Both the position numbers and the translations under genes were made by a program. Below are positions 9,535 to 17,856 of a DNA stretch of 64,000 nucleotides, in pieces; the stretch's first letter is position 1; each line of letters begins with the position of its first letter. This stretch comes from Flavobacterium crocinum (lineage in GTDB: Bacteria > Bacteroidota > Bacteroidia > Flavobacteriales > Flavobacteriaceae): contig NZ_CP029255.1 of NCBI RefSeq assembly GCF_003122385.1, positions 2,666,001 to 2,730,000 of the forward strand. Reading direction: 5' to 3'. The notes under the pieces were generated by a model. It saw nothing but the letters and a program-made list of their open reading frames with translations. It did not search any database and was not told where the DNA came from.

Positions 9535-10556
9535 TATTTTTTATTTAAAACGCCAACCAATTTGTCTAAATCTTCTTTTAAATGGTTGGCTGTAATTACA
9601 ATTCGATTTAAAGGATCAGCTTCTTTTTTGTATCTGAAGCTGGCGATAATAATGTTTTCCTGTTGTAGTTTTTCTACTAATTCATTGGATAACAAATAAA
9701 TCAGCGGATAAGTTTTGTCAAATTTCACATTGTTATTTTTATCTAAAATCGAATCAATGTAATTTAAATTATCCAACAGTTTCTGATGCTGTACTTGATA
9801 AATTTCTTTAGCCTCAGAAAGTGTCTGTACAAAAGCAGGATTCATTCCTGCGGCGCTGGTAAAAGTTTCCTGTTCTTTTATCTGATTTATGAATTCTGAA
9901 TCGCCAGCAATAACACCGCCTGTTAATCCAAAAGCTTTTCCTAAAGAAGAAACCATGATTTTTCTTTTAACTGGAAATTGAATTAAAGAATAAATTCCAG
10001 ATCCATTTTTACCTGTAATTCCTAAAGAATGAGATTCATCAATAATTAAAGTGATTTCTTTGTTTTTTGAAATCTTTTCTAAAAAAGATAAGTCAACAGG
10101 TTTTGTTTCAAAAGACGGAACTCCATCGGTTAAAATCGTTACTTTTTCAGGTTTTGAATCTAACAGCCGATCGTTTAATTTTCCGTTTAAGAATACAGGA
10201 AAACTATTTTCGGTTTGGATTGCGTTATGAGTATCATTCAAATGGAAAAAACAATCGGTTTGTCTTTTCATTAAATCGATAACCAATTTGCCGGCCAGCA
10301 TTCCTGAAGAAACGGTTACAGCCTTTTCTGAGCCAATATGAGAAGCCAAAAAGTTTTCACCTTCATCATAAGCTTTTAATTGAATGTTAGCCGTTCTAGA
10401 GCTCCCGTAAGTCGTTCCCCAATTCAAAATATTCTGAACTACTAATTCTTGAAATGCTGTATTTGTTGGAAGTCCCAAATAAGCAGTTCCGCCAAAATAC
10501 AAATATTGTTTTTGGTCAATTTCAATAATGCGATCGGGAAATTTATCGACTATCAT
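9534..10556 (-). CDS. PLP-dependent alpha-oxoamine-synthase-like aminotransferase
   Basis: A 340-residue fold-type I PLP enzyme that most resembles the BioF/KBL (8-amino-7-oxononanoate synthase, glycine C-acetyltransferase) group. The visible signature elements are YLYFGGTAYLG at the N-terminus, GSSRTANI, LNDTHNAIQ (the His stacking on PLP), IIDESHSLGITGKNGSG (Asp and His near the cofactor) and SSLGKAFGLTGG with the Schiff-base Lys. It is shorter than typical BioF (about 385). It starts 2 bases after the dipeptide epimerase stop, so the two are co-translated; that partner and the absence of other biotin genes make biotin synthesis doubtful. Substrate not predicted. Confidence 0.8.
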   Translation of the reverse strand: MIVDKFPDRIIEIDQKQYLYFGGTAYLGLPTNTAFQELVVQNILNWGTTYGSSRTANIQLKAYDEGENFLASHIGSEKAVTVSSGMLAGKLVIDLMKRQTDCFFHLNDTHNAIQTENSFPVFLNGKLNDRLLDSKPEKVTILTDGVPSFETKPVDLSFLEKISKNKEITLIIDESHSLGITGKNGSGIYSLIQFPVKRKIMVSSLGKAFGLTGGVIAGDSEFINQIKEQETFTSAAGMNPAFVQTLSEAKEIYQVQHQKLLDNLNYIDSILDKNNNVKFDKTYPLIYLLSNELVEKLQQENIIIASFRYKKEADPLNRIVITANHLKEDLDKLVGVLNKK

Positions 10557-10558
10557 TT

Positions 10559-11569
10559 TTATAAAAGTGTAACTCCAGTTCCGTTTAAATCTGAATAACT
10601 TACAACACCGTCTTTTATAGTTACTCCCGTTGCAATATCTTCTGCTAAAAGAAGCGCACCATCCATATCAACATAATCCAATTTGGGAAGTAAATGAGCG
10701 ATTGCAGAAATTCCAACCGTAGATTCGGTCATACAACCTACCATCGTTTTTAATCCTAATTTTTTAGCTTCTTCAATCATGCGTTTTCCAGGAGTTAAAC
10801 CACCGCATTTTACCAGTTTCACATTCACACCATGAAAATGATTATGGCATTTGGCAACGTCTTCTTCAATAATACAGCTTTCGTCTGCAATTACAGGAAG
10901 AACAGAATGCTTGAAAACCTCTTTATGACCTTCCCAGTTATCCGCTTTCATTGGTTGTTCTAAGAATTCAACACCGAGTTTTTTTAATTCTACAGCATTG
11001 TTTATCGTTTCTTCAACACCCCAGCCACAGTTGGCATCAATTCTAAAAATGGCATCAGTGTGTTTGCGAAGTTCTTTTACAATTTCAATATCTTCTTTAG
11101 TTCCCAATTTAATTTTATAAATTGGCCATGGAAGTTCCTGCATTTTAGAAACCATTTTATCGATAGAAGCAATTCCGATTGTATAATCCGTCATCGGATT
11201 TCTTTCGGTAGTGTAATTCCATAATTCATATAATTTCTTGCCTTTTTTGCGGGCATACAAATCATTGTAAGCCAGATCCAAAGCACATAAAGCAAACATA
11301 TCGTCTTTTAAATACGGATGAATTTTAGCCCAAAATACTTCTGGAGTTTCGTCTTCGGTATTTTCAATAATGCTTCTTATTTTTTCCAAATCCTGCATCA
11401 TCATTGGCACCGTTGTATTGTAATACGGATTTGAAGTGGCTTCTCCAAAACCTGAAAAACCATCACTTTGTAATTCAACAATTAAAGAAGGCTGAAAATC
11501 AATCGATTCTCTTGAAATCGTAAAAGTGTGCTTTAGTTTGAGATTGTATTCTCTTAAAATTAGTTTCAT
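10559..11569 (-). CDS. Dipeptide epimerase (enolase superfamily)
   Basis: A 336-residue enolase-superfamily enzyme of the L-Ala-D/L-Glu epimerase (YcjG/YkfB) group, which epimerises dipeptides such as those from murein turnover. The capping domain occupies the N-terminal 120 residues. Barrel residues visible are the KxK motif in YKIKLGTKED, metal ligands in RIDANCGWG, EFLEQPMK and VIADESC, the second-side Lys in GVNVKLVKCGG, and the specificity loop GCMTESTVGISA followed by DMDGALLLAED. All catalytic positions are present. It lies 27 bases after the esterase gene and 2 bases before the PLP enzyme, forming a three-gene operon. Confidence 0.88.
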   Translation of the reverse strand: MKLILREYNLKLKHTFTISRESIDFQPSLIVELQSDGFSGFGEATSNPYYNTTVPMMMQDLEKIRSIIENTEDETPEVFWAKIHPYLKDDMFALCALDLAYNDLYARKKGKKLYELWNYTTERNPMTDYTIGIASIDKMVSKMQELPWPIYKIKLGTKEDIEIVKELRKHTDAIFRIDANCGWGVEETINNAVELKKLGVEFLEQPMKADNWEGHKEVFKHSVLPVIADESCIIEEDVAKCHNHFHGVNVKLVKCGGLTPGKRMIEEAKKLGLKTMVGCMTESTVGISAIAHLLPKLDYVDMDGALLLAEDIATGVTIKDGVVSYSDLNGTGVTLL

Positions 11570-11596
11570 TTATAGGGATGTTTTTTTTATTTCTAA

Positions 11597-12394
11597 TTAA
11601 TAACCTAACCAAATTAAAGCTTCAGCAAAATGATCGCGCCAAAGTTTTTCGTTATGTTCTCCGCCTTTTACAATTTTGGTTTTGTCTAAATGAAGGCAAT
11701 AACAACGTTTTGTATCAAGTAAACGTTTCATTTTGGTTAAATCGTTTACCATGTCGTCACTTTCTTTATCACCACACAAAAAATAGATTTTAGTTTTGAT
11801 TTTGGATTGCTTTTCGGTGAAAGTATAAATGTCTGGAGAAAACCAAAAAGAAGGTGAAAAAACGCCTGCTTTTCCAAAAACTTCAGGATATTTTAATGCT
11901 CCATAATAAGAAACCAAACCACCAAGAGAGCTTCCAAAAAGAATAGTATTTTTTGCTTTTGTTTTGGTTCTGTAATTTTTATCAATATGTGGCTTTAATG
12001 TTTTTACAATGAATTCTAAATAATTAACGGCATTTCCTCCTCCATATTTTTCGTTTTTAAAAGGAGTCAGTTCGTCAATTCGTTTTTCATTTCCATGTTC
12101 GATTCCAACAACAATTACGGGAGCTTTCAAGCTGTCTAATTTTTCGTCAACATTCCATTCGCCGGAATAAGAAGTTTTAGCATCAAAAAGGTTTTGAGCG
12201 TCATGCATGTAAATAACGCTGTATTTCTTTCGAATGTCTTTAGAATAATTTTCCGGAAGATAAATCCAGATTTTTTTTGAAGTATTCAGTTGAGGCGCCT
12301 CAATTGTAAAGGTTGATACATTTTTTGAAGCAGTGCTTTGCGCTTTGCCAATAAGAGTAAATAGAAGTAAAACCGCCATGAAAATCCTCTTCAT
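11597..12394 (-). CDS. Secreted esterase, alpha/beta hydrolase (esterase D / IroE-like)
   Basis: A 265-residue protein with a signal peptide ending near GKAQS, so it acts outside the cytoplasm. The body belongs to the putative esterase family (PF00756 type): KIWIYLPENY, VIYMHDAQNLFD, the nucleophile elbow FGSSLGGLVSYYG and a C-terminal GGEHNEKLW with the likely catalytic His. It heads the operon with the dipeptide epimerase and PLP enzyme. The shared operon hints at processing of an ester- or peptide-containing substrate, but nothing in the sequence defines it. Confidence 0.8.
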   Translation of the reverse strand: MKRIFMAVLLLFTLIGKAQSTASKNVSTFTIEAPQLNTSKKIWIYLPENYSKDIRKKYSVIYMHDAQNLFDAKTSYSGEWNVDEKLDSLKAPVIVVGIEHGNEKRIDELTPFKNEKYGGGNAVNYLEFIVKTLKPHIDKNYRTKTKAKNTILFGSSLGGLVSYYGALKYPEVFGKAGVFSPSFWFSPDIYTFTEKQSKIKTKIYFLCGDKESDDMVNDLTKMKRLLDTKRCYCLHLDKTKIVKGGEHNEKLWRDHFAEALIWLGY

Positions 12395-12451
12395 TATCCG
12401 TGTTTTGTATTTTTATTTAAAAGCAATATTTTAGCTAAAAATAAGAAATTG

Positions 12452-12853
12452 ATGAATACAGAAGCAGAAAAAAGAAGTTTACTTTTGGAAATGATTACCC
12501 TCGCCACTGTAGACGGACATTTGCACAAACGCGAACTAGAATTTTTAAGACTTGTCGCTTTTGAATTGAATATAAGTGACGAAGAGTTTCAGGATTTATT
12601 TCATCAAGAAACAAAACCGCTTCCAATATCTTCTGAAATGCAAAGAATTAATCAGTTTTATAGACTGGCTTTATTGATGCATTGTGATGGTGTTTTGCAT
12701 GAAAGAGAATTCCAGGCCATTCAGCAAATTGCTTTACAGATGGGGTTGAATCTTTCTGCGGTAAAGCGTGTTTTAGAAATGATGAAAAAAGCACCGAATA
12801 CAGTAATCAACCCAATAGTTTTACTAGAAATTTTTCAGGAACAGCACAATTAA
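12452..12853 (+). CDS. TerB-like small protein
   Basis: A 133-residue protein with two TerB-like helical repeats: LLEMITLATVDGHLHKRELEFLRLVA and LALLMHCDGVLHEREFQAIQQIA. In each repeat, acidic and His residues after the DG turn could bind a metal, as in TerB. The frame can be opened by a TTG at 12449 but the next codon is ATG, which I take as the start. It is divergent from the esterase operon (57 bases) and its TAA stop overlaps the stop of uvrB. No other tellurite-resistance genes are nearby, so it should not be read as a resistance determinant. Confidence 0.7.
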   Translation: MNTEAEKRSLLLEMITLATVDGHLHKRELEFLRLVAFELNISDEEFQDLFHQETKPLPISSEMQRINQFYRLALLMHCDGVLHEREFQAIQQIALQMGLNLSAVKRVLEMMKKAPNTVINPIVLLEIFQEQHN

Positions 12854-14841
12854 GCCAGCTGTTCCTGTAGTTTTTTAATTTCGTCACGAAGTTTAGCTGC
12901 TTGTAAGAAATCTAATTCTTTAGCTGCTTTCTCCATTGTTTTACGCTTTTCGCGAATCATTTTTTCTAGCTCAGCTTTAGATAAATATGCTGTTTCCGGT
13001 TCGGCCGCAACAGGAATCGGATGTCCTAATTCGTATTCTACCAATGGATTTTTGGTAAAAGCACTTTCGATTTTTTTGTTTAAAGCTTGCGGAATGATAT
13101 TATTTTGAACGTTGAAATTAATCTGTTTGGTTCTTCTGTATTCAGTCTCGTCAATCGTTCGTTGCATGCTTGCCGTAATTTTATCAGCATACATAATGGC
13201 TTTACCATTTAAATTTCTCGCTGCACGACCAATTGTTTGCGTTAGAGATCTGTGGTTTCTTAAGAACCCTTCTTTATCAGCATCCAAAATAGCAACAAGA
13301 GAAACTTCCGGTAAATCCAGACCTTCACGAAGCAAGTTTACTCCAATTAAAACATCAAAAAGACCTTTTCGTAAATCCTGCATGATTTCGATACGCTCTA
13401 AAGTATCAACTTCTGAGTGAATATAACGGCATCGAATGCTTACTTTAGTCAAATATTTGGCTAATTCTTCGGCCATTCTTTTGGTCAATGTGGTTACCAA
13501 AACTCTTTCGTCCAATTCACATCGAACCTGAATTTCTTCAATCAAATCATCAATCTGATTCAAACTTGGACGAACCTCAATAATTGGATCTAATAAACCG
13601 GTTGGACGAATAATCTGTTCCACATAAACACCATCTGTTTTTTGCAATTCATAATCGGCAGGAGTTGCAGAAACATAAATAACCTGATTCTGCAAAGCTT
13701 CAAACTCTTCAAATTTTAAAGGTCGGTTGTCCATTGCGGCAGGTAATCTAAATCCGTATTCCACTAAGTTTTCTTTACGGCTTCGGTCACCTCCGTACAT
13801 GGCATGAACCTGTGAAACGGTTACGTGACTTTCGTCAATAACCATTAAATAATCACTTGGGAAATAATCCAAAAGACAGAAAGGTCTCGTTCCGGCTTCA
13901 CGTCCATCAAGGTAACGGGAGTAATTTTCAATTCCGGAGCAATAACCCAATTCACGAATCATTTCTAAGTCAAAATTGGTTCTTTCTTCCAGACGTTTCG
14001 CTTCGAGATGTTTTCCTATTTCTTTAAAATAATCTACCTGTTTCACCAAATCCTGCTGAATCTGCCAAATAGCGCCTTGTAAAACTTCCGGAGAAGTCAC
14101 AAACATATTGGCCGGATAAATGGTCAGTCTTTGAAATTTTTCTATTACCTGAGATGTCTTAACATCAAACGATTCTATTTCTTCAATTTCATCGCCAAAA
14201 AAGTGTATTCTATAAGCGTCGTCAGCATAACTTGGATAAACTTCAACAGTATCGCCTTTTATTCTAAAAGTTCCAGGATTAAAATCGGCTTCTGTTCTGG
14301 CATATAAACTTTGTACCAGACTATGTAGTAATTTAGTTCTCGAAATAACCTGGTCTCGTTTAATTTCGATTACGTTTTTCTGAAATTCAACAGGATTTCC
14401 AATACCATACAAACAAGAAACAGAAGCAACAACCAAAACATCACGACGTCCCGAAAGTAGGGAAGAGGTGGTGCTTAAACGCATTTTTTCCAATTCTTCA
14501 TTGATAGATAAATCTTTTTCAATGAAAACTCCTGTAACCGGCATAAAAGCTTCCGGCTGATAGTAATCGTAGTAAGAAACGAAATACTCCACCGCATTAT
14601 TGGGGAAAAATTGTTTGAATTCAGAGTACAATTGCGCTGCTAAAGTTTTATTATGAGCCAAAACCAAAGTTGGTCTCTGTACTTCCTGTATCACATTGGC
14701 TACGGTAAATGTTTTTCCGGAACCCGTAACTCCTAATAGAGTTTGATATTTTTCTCCGTCGACTACGCCTTGCGCCAATTTCTGTATGGCTTGTGGCTGA
14801 TCTCCTTTTGGACTGTATTCTGAAGCTACGTGGAAATTCAT
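12850..14841 (-). CDS. uvrB: Excinuclease ABC subunit B
   Basis: UvrB, the damage-verifying helicase of nucleotide excision repair; 663 residues, the usual length. Motifs visible: Walker A GVTGSGKTF near residue 40, the beta-hairpin region YYDYYQPEAFMP, Walker B LMVIDESHVT, motif III SATP, motif V/VI GVNLLREGLDLPE and QTIGRAARN, and the C-terminal UVR domain (EKAAKELDFLQAAKLRDEI). Its stop codon overlaps that of the convergent TerB-like gene: the two TAA stops share TTAA at 12850-12853. uvrA and uvrC are not in the window. Confidence 0.98.
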   Translation of the reverse strand: MNFHVASEYSPKGDQPQAIQKLAQGVVDGEKYQTLLGVTGSGKTFTVANVIQEVQRPTLVLAHNKTLAAQLYSEFKQFFPNNAVEYFVSYYDYYQPEAFMPVTGVFIEKDLSINEELEKMRLSTTSSLLSGRRDVLVVASVSCLYGIGNPVEFQKNVIEIKRDQVISRTKLLHSLVQSLYARTEADFNPGTFRIKGDTVEVYPSYADDAYRIHFFGDEIEEIESFDVKTSQVIEKFQRLTIYPANMFVTSPEVLQGAIWQIQQDLVKQVDYFKEIGKHLEAKRLEERTNFDLEMIRELGYCSGIENYSRYLDGREAGTRPFCLLDYFPSDYLMVIDESHVTVSQVHAMYGGDRSRKENLVEYGFRLPAAMDNRPLKFEEFEALQNQVIYVSATPADYELQKTDGVYVEQIIRPTGLLDPIIEVRPSLNQIDDLIEEIQVRCELDERVLVTTLTKRMAEELAKYLTKVSIRCRYIHSEVDTLERIEIMQDLRKGLFDVLIGVNLLREGLDLPEVSLVAILDADKEGFLRNHRSLTQTIGRAARNLNGKAIMYADKITASMQRTIDETEYRRTKQINFNVQNNIIPQALNKKIESAFTKNPLVEYELGHPIPVAAEPETAYLSKAELEKMIREKRKTMEKAAKELDFLQAAKLRDEIKKLQEQLA

Positions 14842-14905
14842 TTGTTGCTGATGAAAATTAGGTTTGTAAAGATACGAAGTTTAAAAACTGTTTTAAAAAT
14901 GGTTC

Positions 14906-14991
14906 GCCACGAATTGCACGAATTAACACTAATTTTTATTTTCTGAAAGAATTATAAAAGTAAATTCGTGTAAATTGGTGCAATTCGTGGC
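14906..14991. repeat. GCCACGAATTGCACGAATT palindrome, intact copy
   Basis: Arms at 14906-14924 and 14973-14991 (one mismatch), spacer about 48 bases, between uvrB and the next hydrolase gene. Same family as 9436-9534. Confidence 0.85.
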
Positions 14992-15001
14992 AAAAAAACT
15001 C

Positions 15002-15955
15002 TTATTCTAGAAAATCAATAACCGCATCATTTACCATTTTTGGCTGATCGATAGTTAAAAAATGACCTGCGTCTTTTACGGTTTTTGTTTTACAATTGGA
15101 TAAATATTTATTGGCTCTTTCTAAACTTTCTTCAGAATTAATGACGTCTTTATCACCAATTAAAACCAAAACGGGATTTGTAATGGATTCTAATTCTTTT
15201 TGAGAAAAAGGCATCATTTTAAGCATGCTGGAATTCGATTTTGAATATTTATTGGCCAAATAAAACTGTCTTTTATAAATGACACTGATATTTTCCGGAT
15301 GAGTAGAAAAAGTCTTTAATGTTTTTCCGAATTTCTTTTCGCTTGGGAAAAGTTTCAACATTAAAGCAGAAGATGTTTTTCCGACTTTATCAATAAATTT
15401 AAAAGTCTGCGCGGGACTTAGTAAAACTATTTTGTCTATCGAATTAGGTTTTTCTGTAGCTAATAAAGTAGCAATCCAGCCGCCTCTTGAAGCGCCAATT
15501 AGATCAAATTTCTTTAATTTATAATGATCAAAAACTTCATTATAAAAAGCAAGAATATCTTTTGATGAAAGCGATTTTACCGTTAAATTGGATTTATTGG
15601 GTTCCATTATAAAATCGATGGCATAAACGCGATGTTTTTTGGTGAAAGCTTTAATATTTGGATACCACATCGTAGAGCTGGCATCCATTCCGTGGAGTAA
15701 TACCAAATCTTTTCCGTTTTTTGGGCCGGCAATAACTACGTGAGCTGTTCCAAAACTGGTTTTTACATCTTCTTCCGTGTATGGAATGTTCCAAAGTTTT
15801 AAAGCCTTATCGTAGGAAGCTTGATATTTTTGTTCTTCGCTTTTGGTTTTAAAGACATAATCTTCAAATTTTACTTTTTTAGAAGCACAACTTGTGATTA
15901 AAAATAGCACAATTGCTAAACGAGAATATTGTTTTAACATGGTAATAAAATTCAA
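15002..15955 (-). CDS. Alpha/beta hydrolase lipoprotein
   Basis: A 317-residue alpha/beta hydrolase with a lipoprotein signal (LFLITSC, lipid-anchored Cys at residue 23), so it is membrane-anchored facing the periplasm or outside. VLLHGMDASSTMW carries the oxyanion-hole HG, IGASRGGW the nucleophilic Ser, LVLIGDKDVI the acid and GHFLTIDQP the His. Substrate unknown. An alternative start at Met6 would also precede the signal peptide. It stands alone, reading toward the repeat next to uvrB. Confidence 0.8.
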   Translation of the reverse strand: MNFITMLKQYSRLAIVLFLITSCASKKVKFEDYVFKTKSEEQKYQASYDKALKLWNIPYTEEDVKTSFGTAHVVIAGPKNGKDLVLLHGMDASSTMWYPNIKAFTKKHRVYAIDFIMEPNKSNLTVKSLSSKDILAFYNEVFDHYKLKKFDLIGASRGGWIATLLATEKPNSIDKIVLLSPAQTFKFIDKVGKTSSALMLKLFPSEKKFGKTLKTFSTHPENISVIYKRQFYLANKYSKSNSSMLKMMPFSQKELESITNPVLVLIGDKDVINSEESLERANKYLSNCKTKTVKDAGHFLTIDQPKMVNDAVIDFLE

Positions 15956-16025
15956 TTTTAAACTTAAAGTTACGATTATCGTAAGCGGAAAGCGTATCAG
16001 AATTTTATTTTAAAGTATCATAATT

Positions 16026-16262
16026 TTAAGATTGTTCCTTTTTGGAAGTCAGATAATAAATCTGAACAAAAGCTAAAATGGCATTCGGAATAATTACAGG
16101 CCAAAGCCACTGATTGAAATCCCGATAATCATTTAAAAATATGCCGTAAATTACAAAACAGATACAGCCAAACATATTAATAAATCGGATTGTTCTAAGA
16201 TTTTTCAATAAAAAACCTCCAACAATAAAAACAGATGCGAGATAACCAATGTATTCTGCCAT
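16026..16262 (-). CDS. Small membrane protein (YgjV/CBU_0592-like)
   Basis: A 78-residue protein with two or three hydrophobic segments (about 4-22, 27-45, 52-70) separated by short basic turns, as in the small YgjV/CBU_0592-like inner membrane family; GGFLLKNLRTIRFINMFGC is characteristic. Similar proteins have sometimes been labelled uroporphyrinogen decarboxylase in databases, which this is not. Role unknown. Confidence 0.65.
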   Translation of the reverse strand: MAEYIGYLASVFIVGGFLLKNLRTIRFINMFGCICFVIYGIFLNDYRDFNQWLWPVIIPNAILAFVQIYYLTSKKEQS

Positions 16263-16397
16263 GATCTTGATTTTAAATAGTTTACAATAAATGTAGCAAA
16301 TGCTAATTATAAAATCAAGTTTTGGTTTTGGAAATCAGTAGAATAGAATTTTTTAGAGTGGTGAATGGGAATAGAATTTTTAGTAATGTCTACCAAA

Positions 16398-16505
16398 TTA
16401 TTTCTTCTTCCATTGTTCAATTTTATCTTTGATTTCAGAATGTGAGTAAGAGTTTCCTTTTTTTATATCTTCTTCGGCAGAAACTAAATCTTTATTATAT
16501 TTTTT
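16398..16505 (-). pseudogene. Antitoxin-like C-terminal remnant
   Basis: A 35-codon reading frame without a start codon ends in a TAA at 16398-16400 and is bounded upstream by an in-frame TAG at 16506-16508. Its translation includes YNKDLVSAEED, IKKGNSYSHSEI and KIEQWKKK, which resembles the C-terminal end of small Phd/YefM- or RelB-like antitoxins of Bacteroidota. Its 5' part is missing: the upstream sequence is the 3' end of rlmF, in another frame, whose stop lies inside the remnant. I see no toxin gene beside it. Confidence 0.5.
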
Positions 16506-17487
16506 CTAAATAATCCATATCGCGATTATTTAAGTTTTTTAAAGTCCAAGATTTCTGTTCATTTTCATTTAGAAAACTCCAAGCCACAATACGACTCGTT
16601 TTCTGTCCCTGTGACATTTCAATTGTTTTTACGGAAACAGCATTAACTTTTTTCAAGATTTTATAAATCGATGCAAGGTTTTCTTGTTTAGAAACCAAAG
16701 TTGTAAACCATAAAACCTGCGAAGTATATTTGGCGCTTTCGTAAATCATTTGAGTTATAAATCCGATTTCACCGCCATTACACCATAATTCTGCATTTTG
16801 ACCGCCAAAGTTTAAAACAGGATTGCCATTTCTTTTCTCTTTCGGATTAAGATTGGAAACTTTTCTTGAAGCACTTTTGTTTGCTTCTTCAGCCGAAGCA
16901 TGAAAAGGCGGATTACACATCGTGAAAGCAAAACGATCTTCCGGTGTAATAATATTTTTGAAAATAAATCGGGGTTCTGTTTGTTGCTGTAAACTAATAG
17001 AATCAATTAAATCCGGATTGGCTTCGATAATTTTACTGCAGTTTTCAATTGACTTTTGATCAATATCTGTTCCGACAAAACTCCATTTGTATATAGAATT
17101 TCCTAATATCGGATAGATTAAGTTAGAGCCTGTTCCGATGTCTAAACCTAAAACATATGAAGTTTCAGGAATTTGATTATGGTTGCTTTCCGCTAATAAA
17201 TCGGCTATATAATGTATGTAATCGGCACGTCCGGGAATTGGCGGACAAAGATAATTTTTAGGAATATCCCAATTTTCCATTCCGTAATACGTTTGAAGCA
17301 AAGCTTTATTTAAAGTTTTTACCGCAAGTGGATTGTTGAAATCAACGGTTTTAATTCCGTGTTTGTTTATGGAAACAAAAGCTTTTAATTCAGGACAATT
17401 TGAAATAAGTAACTCAAAATCATAACGTGAACGATGAAGATTTCTTGGGTGTAAATTGTCTTTTTGTGAAGTGTTGTCTGCTTTCAT
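16495..17487 (-). CDS. rlmF: 23S rRNA (adenine(1618)-N6)-methyltransferase
   Basis: RlmF methylates A1618 of 23S rRNA. With the start at 17487 (MKADNTSQ) the protein has 330 residues, against about 308 in E. coli. The frame is open to an ATG at 17565, but that extension contains a -7 box (17505-17512) and has no family similarity, so I reject it. Visible features: LHPRNLHRSRYDF near the N-terminus, the SAM-binding VLGLDIGTGSNLIYP and the N6-adenine motif MCNPPFH. The 3' end overlaps the antitoxin-like remnant. Confidence 0.93.
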   Translation of the reverse strand: MKADNTSQKDNLHPRNLHRSRYDFELLISNCPELKAFVSINKHGIKTVDFNNPLAVKTLNKALLQTYYGMENWDIPKNYLCPPIPGRADYIHYIADLLAESNHNQIPETSYVLGLDIGTGSNLIYPILGNSIYKWSFVGTDIDQKSIENCSKIIEANPDLIDSISLQQQTEPRFIFKNIITPEDRFAFTMCNPPFHASAEEANKSASRKVSNLNPKEKRNGNPVLNFGGQNAELWCNGGEIGFITQMIYESAKYTSQVLWFTTLVSKQENLASIYKILKKVNAVSVKTIEMSQGQKTSRIVAWSFLNENEQKSWTLKNLNNRDMDYLEKI

Positions 17488-17504
17488 TTTTATTGATTTC
17501 GATG

Positions 17505-17512
17505 CAAAGATA
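17505..17512 (-). promoter_or_regulatory. Candidate -7 box of rlmF
   Basis: The minus strand reads TATCTTTG (TAnnTTTG), 17 bases upstream of the ATG at 17487. It decides between the two possible rlmF starts. Confidence 0.55.
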
Positions 17513-17529
17513 GGTATTCCTTTTTTGGT

Positions 17530-17850
17530 TTTAGAATTCCGCAGGAATGACCAATATTGTAGCAACGGATTTTAATCCGTTGAATTAAGGGTGACGGAAA
17601 GAAAAAAGTTCCTTAGGAACGGCTTGTCTTATTGTGGAATATGTATCGAGCCTACGGCTCTTTAATTCTAGGAGGCTATTGTTTAAACCGGATTAAAATC
17701 CGGCCCTACAAAATTATTAGAGCCTAATGGCTCTATCTGTTTTTAAGAAAATTCCGTAGGAATGGCAAATATTGTAGCAATGGATTTTAATCCGTTGAAA
17801 TAAATTGAAGATCTTCAAAAGAGTTCCGTAGGAACGGTTCATTTCTTTAA
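17530..17850. repeat. Cluster of short Flavobacterium-type repeats
   Basis: The gap between rlmF and the thiamine diphosphokinase gene holds no gene but a chain of short repeats: GTAGCAACGGATTTTAATCCGT (about 17560) and a second variant near 17773, the opposite-orientation CCGGATTAAAATCCGG near 17689, the small hairpins GTTCCTTAGGAAC (17609) and GTTCCGTAGGAAC (about 17823), and GAGCCTACGGCTC (17649) with GAGCCTAATGGCTC (17721). Confidence 0.8.
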
Positions 17851-17856
17851 GTATTT

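Noticed and set aside
9534..10556. BioF of biotin synthesis
   Set aside because: No other bio gene is nearby, the protein is short, and it is co-translated with a dipeptide epimerase.
12452..12853. Tellurite-resistance determinant
   Set aside because: Only a small TerB-like domain is present with no other ter genes; the fold is widespread in unrelated roles.
16262..16397. Possible toxin gene downstream of the antitoxin-like remnant
   Set aside because: A short open stretch of about 28 codons exists but has no ATG and no toxin-like sequence.
17530..17850. Decayed gene or small RNA between rlmF and thiamine diphosphokinase
   Set aside because: All recognisable parts are short dispersed repeats (GTTCCGTAGGAAC, GAGCCTACGGCTC, CGGATTTTAATCCG); no frame is open.
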